64,000 bases of DNA, from assembly GCA_022575985.1 (NCBI GenBank), contig JAKSXM010000137.1:12480001-12544000 (forward strand), in the 5' to 3' direction. The translations under genes and the position numbers were made by a program. Position 1 is the first letter of the stretch. Every line of letters starts with the position of its first letter. This document shows, one piece after another, positions 31,901-48,300 of the stretch. Origin of the DNA: Anagrus nilaparvatae (lineage: Eukaryota; Arthropoda; Insecta; Hymenoptera; Mymaridae). The notes beneath the pieces were generated by a model. The model ran no database searches. It saw nothing but the letters and a program-made list of their open reading frames with translations, and was not told the DNA's origin.

Positions 31901-33529
31901 GTTAAAATTTTTATAAACCAAGTTTACTAATAATAAGAGAATATTCTACGTAGAGGAAAACTAAAACAAATACGGCCCTTCAGGCCAGCGTAATTAAAAA
32001 ACAAGATATAAATAAATTAAAAAAGTATTAAAATTATTGTATATTTAGAAAAGGTGGATCCACTTTCATGAAACCATTTGAATAGGTTAAAATTTTTATA
32101 AAACAAGTTTACTTATAATGAAAAAATATGTAAAATAGAGAAAAACCTTAACAAATACAGTCCAAAAGGCCTGAGAAATAAAAAAACAAGATATAAAAAT
32201 ATAAATAGGTATCAAAAATATTGTATTTTTAGAATCTTTGGATCTACTTGCTTGAAACCATTTGAATTGGTTAAAATTTTTATAAACCAAGTTTACTAAT
32301 AATAAGAGAATATTCTATGTAGAGGAAAACTAAAACAAATACGGACAACCAGGCCAGCGTAATTAAAAAACAAGATATAAATAAATTAAATAAGTATTAA
32401 AATTATTGTATATTTAGAAAAGGTGGATCCACTTTCATGAAACCATTTGAATTGGTTAAAATTCTTATAAACCAAGTTTACTTATAATAGAAAAATATAT
32501 AAAATAGAGAAAAACTTAAACAAATACAGTCCAAAAGGCCTGAGAAATAAAAAAACATAATATAAAAAATTTAAATAGGTATCAAAATTATTGTATTTTT
32601 ATAAACGTTGGATCCACTTGCATGAAACCATTTGAATAGGTTAAAATTTTTATAAAACAAGTTTACTTATAATATAAAAATATGTAAAATAGAGAAAAAC
32701 TTAAACAAATACAGTCAAAAAGGCCTGAGAAATAAAAAAACAAGATATAAAAAATTTAATTAGGTATCAAAATTATTGTATTTTTATAAACGTTGGATCT
32801 ACTTGCATGAAACCATTTGAATTGGTTAAAATTTTTATAAACCAAGTTTACTAATAATAAGAGAATATTCTACGTAGAGGAAAACTAAAACAAATACGGC
32901 CCTTCAGGCCAGCGTAATTAAAAAACAAGATATAAATAAATTAAAAAAGTATTAAAATTATTGTATATTTAGAAAAGGTGCATCCACTTTCATGAAACCA
33001 TTTGAATAGGTTAAAATTTTTATAAAACAAGTTTACTCATAATGAAAAAATATGTAAAATAGAGAAAAACCTTAACAAATACAGTCCAAAAAGCCTGAGA
33101 AATTAAAAAACAAGATATAAAAATTTAAAAAGGTATCAAAAATATTGTATTTTTAGAATCTTTGGATCTACTTGCATGAAACCATTTGAATTGGTTAAAA
33201 TTTTTATAAACCAAGTTTACTAATAATAAGAGAATATTCTACGTAGAGGAAAACTAAAACAAATACGGCCCTTCAGGCCAGCGTAATTAAAAAACAAGAT
33301 ATAAATAAATTAATAAAGTATTAAAATTATTGTATATTTAGAAAAGGTGGATCCACTTTCATGAAACCATTTGAATAGGTTAAAATTTTTATAAAACAAG
33401 TTTACTTATAATGAAAAAATATGTAAAATAGAGAAAAACCTTAACAAATACAGTCCAAAAGGCCTGAGAAATAAAAAAACAAGATATAAAAATATAAATA
33501 GGTATCAAAAATATTGTATTTTTAGAATC

Positions 33530-36500
33530 TTCGGATCTACTTGCATGAAACCATTTGAATTGGTTAAAATTTTTATAAACCAAGTTTACTAATAATAAGA
33601 GAATATTCTACGTAGAGGAAAACTAAAACAAATACGGCCCTTCAGGCCAGCGTAATTAAAAAACAAGATATAAATAAATTAAATAAGTATTAAAATTATT
33701 GTATATTTAGAAAAGGTGGATCCACTTTCATGAAACCATTTGAATAGGTTAAAATTTTTATAAAACAAGTTTACTTATAATGAAAAAATATGTAAAATAG
33801 AGAAAAACCTTAACAAATACAGTCCAAAAAGCCTGAGAAATAAAAAAACAAGATATAAAAATATAAATAGGTATCAAAAATATTGTATTTTTAGAATCTT
33901 TGGATCTACTTGCTTGAAACCATTTGAATTGGTTAAAATTTTTATAAACCAAGATTACTAATAATAAGAGAATATTCTATGTAGAGGAAAACTAAAACAA
34001 ATACGGCCCACCAGGCCAGCGTAATTAAAAAACAAGATATAAATAAATTAAATAAGTATTAAAATTATTGTATATTTAGAAAAGGTGGATCCACTTTCAT
34101 GAAACCATTTGAATAGGTTAAAATTTTTATAAAACAAGTTTACTTATAATGAAAAAATATGTAAAATAGAGAAAAACCTTAACAAATACAGTCCAAAAAG
34201 CCTGAGAAATAAAAAAACAAGATATAAAAATTTAAATAGGTATCAAAAATATTGTATTTTTAGAATCTTTGGATCTACTTGCTTGAAACCATTTGAATTG
34301 GTTAAAATTTTTATAAACCAAGTTTACTAATAATAAGAGAATATTCTATGTAGAGGAAAACTAAAACAAATACGGCCCACCAGGCCAGCGTAATTAAAAA
34401 ACAAGATATAAATAAATTAAATAAGTATTAAAATTATTGTATATTTAGAAAAGGTGGATCAACTTTCATGAAACCATTTGAATTGGTTAAAATTCTTATA
34501 AACCAAGTTTACTTATAATAGAAAAATATATAAAATAGAGAAAAACTTAAACAAATACAGTCCAAAAGGCCTGAGAAATAAAAAAACATAATATAAAAAA
34601 TTTAAATAGGTATCAAAATTATTGTATTTTTATAAACGTTGGATCCACTTGCATGAAACCATTTGAATAGGTTAAAATTTTTATAAAACAAGTTTACTTA
34701 TAATATAAAAATATGTAAAATAGAGAAAAACTTAAACAAATACAGTCAAAAAGGCCTGAGAAATAAAAAAACAAGATATAAAAAATTTAATTAGGTATCA
34801 AAATTATTGTATTTTTATAAACGTTGGATCTACTTGCATGAAACCATTTGAATTGGTTAAAATTTTTATAAACCAAGTTTACTAATAATAAGAGAATATT
34901 CTACGTAGAGGAAAACTAAAACAAATACGGCCCTTCAGGCCAGCGTAATTAAAAAACAAGATATAAATAAATTAAAAAAGTATTAAAATTATTGTATATT
35001 TAGAAAAGGTGGATCCACTTTCATGAAACCATTTGAATAGGTTAAAATTTTTATAAAACAAGTTTACTCATAATGAAAAAATATGTAAAATAGAGAAAAA
35101 CCTTAACAAATACAGTCCAAAAAGCCTGAGAAATTAAAAAACAAGATATAAAAATTTAAAAAGGTATCAAAAATATTGTATTTTTAGAATCCTTGGATCT
35201 ACTTGCATGAAACCATTTGAATTGGTTAAAATTTTTATAAACCAAGTTTACTAATAATAAGAGAATATTCTACGTAGAGGAAAACTAAAACAAATACGGC
35301 CCTTCAGGCCAGCGTAATTAAAAAACAAGATATAAATAAATTAAAAAAGTATTAAAATTATTGTATATTTAGAAAAGGTGGATCCACTTTCATGAAACCA
35401 TTTGAATAGGTTAAAATTTTTATAAAACAAGTTTACTCATAATGAAAAAATATGTAAAATAGAGAAAAACCTTAACAAATACAGTCCAAAAAGCCTGAGA
35501 AATTAAAAAACAAGATATAAAAATTTAAAAAGGTATCAAAAATATTGTATTTTTAGAATCCTTGGATCTACTTGCATGAAACCATTTGAATTGGTTAAAA
35601 TTTTTATAAACCAAGTTTACTAATAATAAGAGAATATTCTACGTAGAGGAAAACTAAAACAAATACGGCCCACCAGGCCAGCGTAATTAAAAAACAAGAT
35701 ATAAATAAATTAAATAAGTATTAAAATTATTGTATATTTAGAAAAGGTGGATCAACTTTCATGAAACCATTTGAATTGGTTAAAATTCTTATAAACCAAG
35801 TTTACTAATAATAAGAGAATATTCTACGTGGAGGAAAACTAAAACAAATACGGCCCTTCAGGCCAGCGTAATTAAAAAACAAGATATAAATAAATTAAAA
35901 AAGTATTAAAATTATTGTATATTTAGAAAAGGTGGATCCACTTTCATGAAACCATTTGAATAGGTTAAAATTTTTATAAAACAAGTTTACTTATAATGAA
36001 AAAATATGTAAAATAGAGAAAAACCTTAACAAATACAGTCCAAAAGGCCTGAGAAATAAAAAAACAAGATATAAAATATAAATAGGTATCAAAAATATTG
36101 TATTTTTAGAATCTTTGGATCTACTTGCTTGAAACCATTTGAATTGGTTAAAATTTTTATAAACCAAGTTTACTAATAATAAGAGAATATTCTATGTAGA
36201 GGAAAACTAAAACAAATACGGCCCACCAGGCCAGCGTAATTAAAAAACAAGATATAAATAAATTAAATAAGTATTAAAATTATTGTATATTTAGAAAAGG
36301 TGGATCCACTTTCATGAAACCATTTGAATTGGTTAAAATTCTTATAAACCAAGTTTACTTATAATAGAAAAATATATAAAATAGAGAAAAACTTAAACAA
36401 ATACAGTCCAAAAGGCCTGAGAAATAAAAAAACATAATATAAAAAATTTAAATAGGTATCAAAATTATTGTATTTTTATAAACGTTGGATCCACTTGCAT

Positions 36501-37406
36501 GAAACCATTTGAATAGGTTAAAATTTTTATAAAACAAGTTTACTTATAATATAAAAATATGTAAAATAGAGAAAAACTTAAACAAATACAGTCAAAAAGG
36601 CCTGAGAAATAAAAAAACAAGATATAAAAAATTTAATTAGGTATCAAAATTATTGTATTTTTATAAACGTTGGATCTACTTGCATGAAACCATTTGAATT
36701 GGTTAAAATTTTTATAAACCAAGTTTACTAATAATAAGAGAATATTCTACGTAGAGGAAAACTAAAACAAATACGGCCCTTCAGGCCAGCGTAATTAAAA
36801 AACAAGATATAAATAAATTAAAAAAGTATTAAAATTATTGTATATTTAGAAAAGGTGGATCCACTTTCATGAAACCATTTGAATAGGTTAAAATTTTTAT
36901 AAAACAAGTTTACTCATAATGAAAAAATATGTAAAATAGAGAAAAACCTTAACAAATACAGTCCAAAAAGCCTGAGAAATTAAAAAACAAGATATAAAAA
37001 TTTAAAAAGGTATCAAAAATATTGTATTTTTAGAATCCTTGGATCTACTTGCATGAAACCATTTGAATTGGTTAAAATTTTTATAAACCAAGTTTACTAA
37101 TAATAAGAGAATATTCTACGTAGAGGAAAACTAAAACAAATACGGCCCTTCAGGCCAGCGTAATTAAAAAACAAGATATAAATAAATTAAAAAAGTATTA
37201 AAATTATTGTATATTTAGAAAAGGTGGATCCACTTTCATGAAACCATTTGAATAGGTTAAAATTTTTATAAAACAAGTTTACTTATAATGAAAAAATATG
37301 TAAAATAGAGAAAAACCTTAACAAATACAGTCCAAAAGGCCTGAGAAATAAAAAAACAAGATATAAAAATATAAATAGGTATCAAAAATATTGTATTTTT
37401 AGAATC
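33530..37406 (+). repeat. 3877-bp higher-order unit (21 monomers)
   Basis: The rare variant AATCTTCGGATC occurs at about 33530 and 37407 only, 3877 bp apart, with the same neighbours on both sides. Within it the variant GGATCAAC recurs at 1293 bp (34458 and 35751, seven monomers). Confidence 0.7.
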
Positions 37407-40400
37407 TTCGGATCTACTTGCATGAAACCATTTAAATTGGTTAAAATTTTTATAAACCAAGTTTACTAATAATAAGAGAATATTCTACGTAGAGGAAAAC
37501 TAAAACAAATACGGCCCTTCAGGCCAGCGTAATTAAAAAACAAGATATAAATAAATTAAATAAGTATTAAAATTATTGTATATTTAGAAAAGGTGGATCC
37601 ACTTTCATGAAACCATTTGAATAGGTTAAAATTTTTATAAAACAAGTTTACTTATAATGAAAAAATATGTAAAATAGAGAAAAACCATAACAAATACAGT
37701 CCAAAAAGCCTGAGAAATAAAAAAACAAGATATAAAAATATAAATAGGTATCAAAAATATTGTATTTTTAGAATCTTTGGATCTACTTGCTTGAAACCAT
37801 TTGAATTGGTTAAAATTTTTATAAACCAAGATTACTAATAATAAGAGAATATTCTATGTAGAGGAAAACTAAAACAAATACGGCCCACCAGGCCAGCGTA
37901 ATTAAAAAACAAGATATAAATAAATTAAATAAGTATTAAAATTATTGTATATTTAGAAAAGGTGGATCCACTTTCATGAAACCATTTGAATAGGTTAAAA
38001 TTTTTATAAAACAAGTTTACTTATAATGAAAAAATATGTAAAATAGAGAAAAACCTTAACAAATACAGTCCAAAAGGCCTGAGAAATAAAAAAACAAGAT
38101 ATAAAAATATAAATAGGTATCAAAAATATTGTATTTTTAGAATCTTTGGATCTACTTGCTTGAAACCATTTGAATTGGTTAAAATTTTTATAAACCAAGT
38201 TTACTAATAATAAGAGAATATTCTACGTAGAGGAAAACTAAAACAAATACGGCCCTTCAGGCCAGCGTAATTAAAAAACAAGATATAAATAAATTAAAAA
38301 AGTATTAAAATTATTGTATATTTAGAAAAGGTGGATCCACTTTCATGAAACCATTTGAATAGGTTAAAATTTTTATAAAACAAGTTTACTCATAACGAAA
38401 AAATATGTAAAATAGAGAAAAACCTTAACAAATACAGTCCAAAAAGCCTGAGAAATTAAAAAAAAAGATATAAAAATTTAAATAAGTATTAAAATTATTG
38501 TATTTTTAGAATCTTTGGATCTACTTGCATGAAACCATTTGAATTGGTTAAAATTCTTATAAACCAAGTTTACTTATAATAGAAAAATATATAAAATAGA
38601 GAAAAACTTAAACAAATACAGTCCAAAAGGCCTGAGAAATAAAAAAACATAATATAAAAAATTTAAATAGGTATCAAAATTATTGTATTTTTATAAACGT
38701 TGGATCCACTTGCATGAAACCATTTGAATAGGTTAAAATTTTTATAAAACAAGTTTACTAATAATGAAAAAATATGTAAAATAGAGAAAAACTTAAACAA
38801 ATACAGTCAAAAAGGCCTGAGAAATAAAAAAACAAGATATAAAAAATTTAAAAAGGTATCAAAAATATTGTATTTTTAGAATCTTTGGATCTACTTGCAT
38901 GAAACCATTTGAATTGGTTAAAATTTTTATAAACCAAGTTTACTAATAATTAGAGAATATTCTATGTAGAGGAAAACTAAAACAAATACGGCCCTTCAGG
39001 CCAGCGTAATTAAAAAACAAGATATAAATAAATTAAAAAAGTATTAAAATTATTGTATATTTAGAAAAGGTGGATCGACTTTCATGAAACCATTTGAATA
39101 GGTTAAAATTTTTATAAAACAAGTTTACTTATAATGAAAAAATATGTAAAATAGAGAAAAACCTTAACAAATACAGTCCAAAAGGAAATAAAAAAACAAG
39201 ATATAAAAATATAAATAGGTATCAAAAATATTGTATTTTTAGAATCTTTGGATCTACTTGCTTGAAACCATTTGAATTGGTTAAAATTTTTATAAACCAA
39301 GATTACTAATAATAAGAGAATATTCTATGTAGAGGAAAACTAAAACAAATACGGCTTACCAGGCCAGCGTAATTAAAAAACAAGATATAAATAAATTAAA
39401 TAAGTATTAAAATTATTGTATATTTAGAAAAGGTGGATCCACTTTCATGAAACCATTTGAATAGGTTAAAATTTTTATAAAACAAGTTTACTTATAATGA
39501 AAAAATATGTAAAATAGAGAAAAACCTTAACAAATACAGTCCAAAAAGCCTGAGAAATAAAAAAACAAGATATAAAAATTTAAATAGGTATCAAAAATAT
39601 TGTATTTTTAGAATCTTTGGATCTACTTGCATGAAACCATTTGAATTGGTTAAAATTTTTATAAACCAAGTTTACTAATAATAAGAGAATATTCTACGTA
39701 GAGGAAAACTAAAACAAATACGGCCCTTCAGGCCAGCGTAATTAAAAAACAAGATATAAATAAATTAAAAAAGTATTAAAATTATTGTATATTTAGAAAA
39801 GGTGGATCCACTTTCATGAAACCATTTGAATAGGTTAAAATTTTTATAAAACAAGTTTACTTATAATGAAAAAATATGTAAAATAGAGAAAAACCTTAAC
39901 AAATACAGTCCAAAAGGCCTGAGAAATAAAAAAACAAGATATAAAAATATAAATAGGTATCAAAAATATTGTATTTTTAGAATCTTTGGATCTACTTGCT
40001 TGAAACCATTTGAATTGGTTAAAATTTTTATAAACCAAGTTTACTAATAATAAGAGAATATTCTATGTAGAGGAAAACTAAAACAAATACGGCCCACCAG
40101 GCCAGCGTAATTAAAAAACAAGATATAAATAAATTAAATAAGTATTAAAATTATTGTATATTTAGAAAAGGTGGATCCACTTTCATGAAACCATTTGAAT
40201 TGGTTAAAATTCTTATAAACCAAGTTTACTTATAATAGAAAAATATATAAAATAGAGAAAAACTTAAACAAATACAGTCCAAAAGGCCTGAGAAATAAAA
40301 AAACATAATATAAAAATTTAAATAGGTATCAAAATTATTGTATTTTTATAAACGTTGGATCCACTTGCATGAAACCATTTGAATAGGTTAAAATTTTTAT

Positions 40401-43400
40401 AAAACAAGTTTACTTATAATGAAAAAATATGTAAAATAGAGAAAAACCTTAACAAATACAGTCCAAAAAGCCTGAGAAATAAAAAAACAAGATATAAAAA
40501 TTTAAATAGGTATCAAAAATATTGTATTTTTAGAATCTTTGGATCTACTTACATGAAACCATTTGAATTGGTTAAAATTTTTATAAACCAAGTTTACTAA
40601 TAATAAGAGAATATTCTATGTAGAGGAAAACTAAAACAAATACGGCCCACCAGGCCAGCGTAATTAAAAAACAAGATATAAATAAATTAAATAAGTATTA
40701 AAATTATTGTATATTTAGAAAAGGTGGATCCACTTTCATGAAACCATTTGAATTGGTTAAAATTCTTATAAACCAAGTTTACTTATAATAGAAAAATATA
40801 TAAAATAGAGAAAAACTTAAACAAATACAGTCCAAAAGGCCTGAGAAATAAAAAAACATAATATAAAAAATTTAAATAGTTATCAAAATTATTGTATTTT
40901 TATAAACGTTGGATCCACTTGCATGAAACCATTTGAATAGGTTAAAATTTTTATAAAACAAGTTGACTTATAATGAAAAAATATGTAAAATAGAGAAAAA
41001 CCTAAACAAATACAGTCAAAAAGGCCTGAGAAATAAAAAAACAAGATATAAAAATATAAATAGGTATCAAAAATATTGTATTTTTAGAATCTTTGGATCT
41101 ACTTGCTTGAAACCATTTGAATTGGTTAAAATTTTTATAAACCAAGTTTACTAATAATAAGAGAATATTCTATGTAGAGGAAAACTAAAACAAATACGGC
41201 CCTTCAGGCCAGCGTAATTAAAAAACAAGATATAAATAAATTAAATAAGTATTAAAATTATTGTATATTTAGAAAAGGTGGATCCACTTTCATGAAACCA
41301 TTTGAATAGGTTAAAATTTTTATAAAACAAGTTTACTTATAATGAAAAAATATGTAAAATAGAGAAAAACCTTAACAAATACAGTCCAAAAGGCCTGAGA
41401 AATAAAAAAACAAGATATAAAAATATAAATAGGTATCAAAAATATTGTATTTTTAGAATCTTTGGATCTACTTGCTTGAAACCATTTGAATTGGTTAAAA
41501 TTTATATAAACCAAGTTTACTAATAATAAGAGAATATTCTATGTAGAGGAAAACTAAAACAAATACGGCCCACCAGGCCAGCGTAATTAAAAAACAAGAT
41601 ATAAATAAATTAAATAAGTATTAAAATTATTGTATATTTAGAAAAGGTGGATCCACTTTCATGAAACCATTTGAATTGGTTAAAATTCTTATAAACCAAG
41701 TTTACTTATAATAGAAAAATATATAAAATAGAGAAAAACTTAAACAAATACAGTCCAAAAGGCCTGAGAAATAAAAAAACATAATATAAAAAATTTAAAT
41801 AGGTATCAAAATTATTGTATTTTTATAAACGTTGGATCCACTTGCATGAAACCATTTGAATAGGTTAAAATTTTTATAAAACAAGTTTACTTATAATGAA
41901 AAAATATGTAAAATAGAGAAAAACCTAAACAAATACAGTCAAAAAGGCCTGAGAAATAAAAAAAAAAGATATAAAAAATTTAATTAGGTATCAAAATTAT
42001 TGTATTTTTATAAACGTTGGATCTACTTGCATAAAACCATTTGAATTGGTTAAAATTTTTATGAACCAATTTTACTAATAATGAGAGAATATTCTACGTA
42101 GAGAAAAACTTACACAAATACGGCCCTTCAGGCCAGCGTAATTAAAAAACAAGATATAAATAAATTAAATAAGTATTAAAATTATTGTATATTTAGAAAA
42201 GGTGGATCCACTTTCATGAAACCATTTGAATAGGTTAAAATTTTTATAAAACAAGTTTACTTATAGTGAAAAAATATGTAAAATAGAGAAAAACCTTAAC
42301 AAATACAGTCCAAAAAGCCTGAGAAATAAAAAAACAAGATATAAAAATTTAAAAAGGTATCAAAAATATTGTATTTTTAGAATCATTGGATCTACTTGCA
42401 TGAAACCATTTGAATTGGTTAAAATTTTTATAAACCAAATTTACTAATAATAAGAGAATATTCTACGTAGAGGAAAACTAAAACAAATACGGCCCTTCAG
42501 GCCAGCGTAATTAAAAAACAAGATATAAATAAATTAAATAAGTATTAAAATTATTGTATATTTAGAAAAGGTGGATCCACCTTCATGAAACCATTTGAAT
42601 AGGTTAAAATTTTTATAAAACAAGTTTACTTATAATGAAAAAATATGTAAAATAGAGAAAAACCTTAACAAATACAGTCCAAAAGGCCTGAGAAATAAAA
42701 AAACAAGATATAAAAATTTAAATAGGTATCAAAAATATTGTATTTTTAGAATCTTTGGATCTACTTGCATGAAACCATTTGAATTGGTTAAAATTTTTAT
42801 AAACCAAATTTACTAATAATAAGAGAATATTCTACGTAGAGGAAAACTAAAACAAATACGGCCCTTCAGGCCAGCGTAATTAAAAAACAAGATATAAATA
42901 AATTAAATAAGTATTAAAATTATTGTATATTTAGAAAAGGTGGATCCACTTTCATGAAACCATTTGAATAGGTTAAAATTTTTATAAAACAAGTTTACTT
43001 ATAGTGAAAAAATATGTAAAATAGAGAAAAACCTTAACAAATACAGTCCAAAAAGCCTGAGAAATAAAAAAACAAGATATAAAAATTTAAAAAGGTATCA
43101 AAAATATTGTATTTTTAGAATCATTGGATCTACTTGCATGAAACCATTTGAATTGGTTAAAATTTTTATAAACCAAGTTTACTAATAATAAGAGAATATT
43201 CTACGTAGAGGAAAACTAAAACAAATACGGCCCTTCAGGCCAGCGTAATTAAAAAACAAGATATAAATAAATTAAATAAGTATTAAAATTATTGTATATT
43301 TAGAAAAGGTGGATCCACTTTCATGAAACCATTTGAATAGGTTAAAATTTTTATAAAACAAGTTTACTTATAGTGAAAAAATATGTAAAATAGAGAAAAA

Positions 43401-45343
43401 CCTTAACAAATACAGTCCAAAAAGCCTGAGAAATAAAAAAACAAGATATAAAAATTTAAAAAGGTATCAAAAATATTGTATTTTTAGAATCATTGGATCT
43501 ACTTGCATGAAACCATTTGAATTGGTTAAAATTTTTATAAACCAAGTTTACTAATAATAAGAGAATATTCTACGTAGAGGAAAACTAAAACAAATACGGC
43601 CATTCAGGCCAGCGTAATTAAAAAACAAGATATAAATAAATTAAAAAAGTATTAAAATTATTGTATATTTAGAAAAGGTGGATCCACTTTCATGAAACCA
43701 TTTGAATTGGTTAAAATTTTTATAAAACAAGTTTACTTATAATGAAAAAATATGTAAAATAGAGAAAAACCTTAACAAATACAGTCCAAAAGGCCTGAGA
43801 AATAAAAAAACAAGATATAAAAATATAAATAGGTATCAAAAATATTGTATTTTTAGAATCTTTGGATCTACTTGCATGAAACCATTTGAATTGGTTAAAA
43901 TTTTTATAAACCAAATTTACTAATAATAAGAGAATATTCTATGTAGAGGAAAACTAAAACAAATACGGCCCACCAGGCCAGCGTAATTAAAAAACAAGAT
44001 ATAAATAAATTAAATAAGTATTAAAATTATTGTATATTTAGAAAAGGTGGATCCACTTTCATGAAACCATTTGAATTGGTTAAAATTCTTATAAACCAAG
44101 TTTACTTATAATAGAAAAATATATAAAATAGAGAAAAACTTAAACAAATACAGTCCAAAAGGCCTGAGAAATAAAAAAACAAGATATAAAAATATAAATA
44201 GGTATCAAAATTATTGTATTTTTATAAACGTTGGATCCACTTGCATGAAACCATTTGAATAGGTTAAAATTTTTATAAAACAAGTTGACTTATAATGAAA
44301 AAATATGTAAAATAGAGAAAAACCTAAACAAATACAGTCAAAAAGGCCTGAGAAATAAAAAAACAAGATATAAAAATATAAATAGGTATCAAAAATATTG
44401 TATTTTTAGAATCTTTGGATCTACTAGCTTGAAACCATTTGAATTGGTTAAAATTTTTATAAACCAAGTTTACTAATAATAAGAGAATATTCTATGTAGA
44501 GGAAAACTAAAACAAATACGGCCCACCAGGCCAGCGTAATTAAAAAACAAGATATAAATAAATTAAATAAGTATTAAAATTATTGTATATTTAGAAAAGG
44601 TGGATCCACTTTCATGAAACCATTTGAATAGGTTAAAATTTTTATAAAACAAGTTTACTTATAATGAAAAAATATGTAAAATAGAGAAAAACCTTAACAA
44701 ATACAGTCCAAAAGGCCTGAGAAATAAAAAAACAAGATATAAAAATTTAAATAGGTATCAAAAATATTGTATTTTTAGAATCTTTGGATCTACTTGCATG
44801 AAACCATTTGAATTGGTTAAAATTTTTATAAACCAAATTTACTAATAATAAGAGAATATTCTACGTAGAGGAAAACTAAAACAAATACGGCCCTTCAGGC
44901 CAGCGTAATTAAAAAACAAGATATAAATAAATTAAATAAGTATTAAAATTATTGTATATTTAGAAAAGGTGGATCCACTTTCATGAAACCATTTGAATTG
45001 GTTAAAATTCTTATAAACCAAGTTTACTTATAATAGAAAAATATATAAAATAGAGAAAAACTTAAACAAATACAGTCCAAAAGGCCTGAGAAATAAAAAA
45101 ACATAATATAAAAAATTTAAATAGGTATCAAAATTATTGTATTTTTATAAACGTTGGATCCACTTGCATGAAACCATTTGAATAGGTTAAAATTTTTATA
45201 AAACAAGTTGACTTATAATGAAAAAATATGTAAAATAGAGAAAAACCTAAACAAATACAGTCAAAAAGGCCTGAGAAATAAAAAAACAAGATATAAAAAT
45301 ATAAATAGGTATCAAAAATATTGTATTTTTAGAATCTTTGGAT

Positions 45344-48300
45344 CTACTTGCTTGAAACCATTTGAATTGGTTAAAATTTTTATAAACCAAGTTTACTAAT
45401 AATAAGAGAATATTCTATGTAGAGGAAAACTAAAACAAATACGGCCCACCAGGCCAGCGTAATTAAAAAACAAGATATAAATAAATTAAATAAGTATTAA
45501 AATTATTGTATATTTAGAAAAGGTGGATCCACTTTCATGAAACCATTTGAATAGGTTAAAATTTTTATAAAACAAGTTTACTTATAATGAAAAAATATGT
45601 AAAATAGAGAAAAACCTTAACAAATACAGTCCAAAAGGCCTGAGAAATAAAAAAACAAGATATAAAAATTTAAATAGGTATCAAAAATATTGTATTTTTA
45701 GAATCTTTGGATCTACTTGCATGAAACCATTTGAATTGGTTAAAATTTTTATAAACCAAATTTACTAATAATAAGAGAATATTCTACGTAGAGGAAAACT
45801 AAAACAAATACGGCCCTTCAGGCCAGCGTAATTAAAAAACAAGATATAAATAAATTAAATAAGTATTAAAATTATTGTATATTTAGAAAAGGTGGATCCA
45901 CCTTCATGAAACCATTTGAATAGGTTAAAATTTTTATAAAACAAGTTTACTTATAATGAAAAAATATGTAAAATAGAGAAAAACCTTAACAAATACAGTC
46001 CAAAAAGCCTGAGAAATAAAATAACAAGATATAAAAATTTAAATAGGTATCAAAAATATTGTATCTTTAGAATCTTTGGATCTACTTGCATGAAACCATT
46101 TGAATTGGTTAAAATTTTTATAAATCAAGTTTACTAATAATAAGAGAATATTCTATGTAGAGGAAAACTAAAACAAATACGGCCCACCAGGCCAGCGTAA
46201 TTAAAAAACAAGATATAAATAAATTAAATAAGTATTAAAATTATTGTATATTTAGAAAAGGTGGATCCACTTTCATGAAACCATTTGAATTGGTTAAAAT
46301 TCTTATAAACCAAGTTTACTTATAATAGAAAAATATATAAAATAGAGAAAAACTTAAACAAATACAGTCTAAAAGGCCAAAGAAATAAAAAAACAAGATA
46401 TAAAAATTTAAATAGGTATCAAAAATATTGTATCTTTAGAATCTTTGGATCTACTTGCATGAAACCATTTGAATTGGTTAAAATTTTTATAAACCAAGTT
46501 TACTAATAATAAGAGAATATTCTATGTAGAGGAAAACTAAAACAAATACGGCCCACCAGGCCAGCGTAATTAAAAAACAAGATATAAATAAATTAAATAA
46601 GTATTAAAATTATTGTATATTTAGAAAAGGTGGATCCACTTTCATGAAACCATTTGAATTGGTTAAAATTCTTATAAACCAAGTTTACTTATAATAGAAA
46701 AATATATAAAATAGAGAAAAACTTAAACAAATACAGTCCAAAAGGCCTGAGAAATAAAAAAACATAATATAAAAAATTTAAATAGGTATTAAAATTATTG
46801 TATTTTTATAAACGTTGGATCCACTTGCATGAAACCATTTGAATAGGTTAAAATTTTTATAAAACAAGTTTACTTATAATGAAAAAATATGTAAAATAGA
46901 GAAAAACCTAAACAAATACAGTCAAAAAGGCCTGAGAAATAAAAAAACAAGATATAAAAAATTTAATTAGGTATCAAAATTATTGTTTTTTTATAAACGT
47001 TGGATCTACTTGCATTAATCCATTTGAATTGGTTAAAATTTTTATAAACCAATTTAACTAATAATGAGAGAATATTCTACGTAGAGAAAAACTTAAACAA
47101 ATACGGCCCTTCAGGCCAGCGTAATTAAAAAACAAGATATAAATAAATTAAATAAGTATTAAAATTATTGTATATTTAGAAAAGGTGGATCCACTTTCAT
47201 GAAACCATTTGAATAGGTTAAAATTTTTATAAAACAAGTTTACTTATAATGAAAAAATATGTAAAATAGAGAAAAACCTAAATGAATACAGTCAAAAAGG
47301 CTTGAGAAATAAAAAAACAAGATATAAAAATATAAATAGGTATCAAAAATATTGTATTTTTAGAATCTTTGGATCCACTTGCTTGAAACCATTTGAATTG
47401 GTTAAAATTTTTATAAACCAAGTTTACTAATAATAAGAGAATATTCTATGTAGAGGAAAACTAAAACAAATACGGCCCACCAGGCCAGCGTAATTAAAAA
47501 ACAAGATATAAATAAATTAAATAAGTATTAAAATTATTGTATATTTAGAAAAGGTGGATCCACTTTCATGAAACCATTTGAATAGGTTAAAATTTTTATA
47601 AAACAAGTTTACTTATAGTGAAAAAATATGTAAAATAGAGAAAAACCTTAACAAATACAGTCCAAAAAGCCTGAGAAATAAAAAAACAAGATATAAAAAT
47701 TTAAAAAGGTATCAAAAATATTGTATTTTTAGAATCATTGGATCTACTTGCATGAAACCATTTGAATTGGTTAAAATTTTTATAAACCAAGTTTACTAAT
47801 AATAAGAGAATATTCTACGTAGAGGAAAACTAAAACAAATACGGCCCTTCAGGCGAGCGTAATTAAAAAACAAGATATAAATAAATTAAATAAGTATTAA
47901 AATTATTGTATATTTAGAAAAGGTGGATCCACTTTCATGAAACCATTTGAATAGGTTAAAATTTTTATAAAACAAGTTTACTTATAGTGAAAAAATATGT
48001 AAAATAGAGAAAAACCTTAACAAATACAGTCCAAAAAGCCTGAGAAATAAAAAAACAAGATATAAAAATTTAAAAAGGTATCAAAAATATTGTATTTTTA
48101 GAATCATTGGATCTACTTGCATGAAACCATTTGAATTGGTTAAAATTTTTATAAACCAAGTTTACTAATAATAAGAGAATATTCTACGTAGAGGAAAACT
48201 AAAACAAATACGGCCATTCAGGCCAGCGTAATTAAAAAACAAGATATAAATAAATTAAAAAAGTATTAAAATTATTGTATATTTAGAAAAGGTGGATCCA

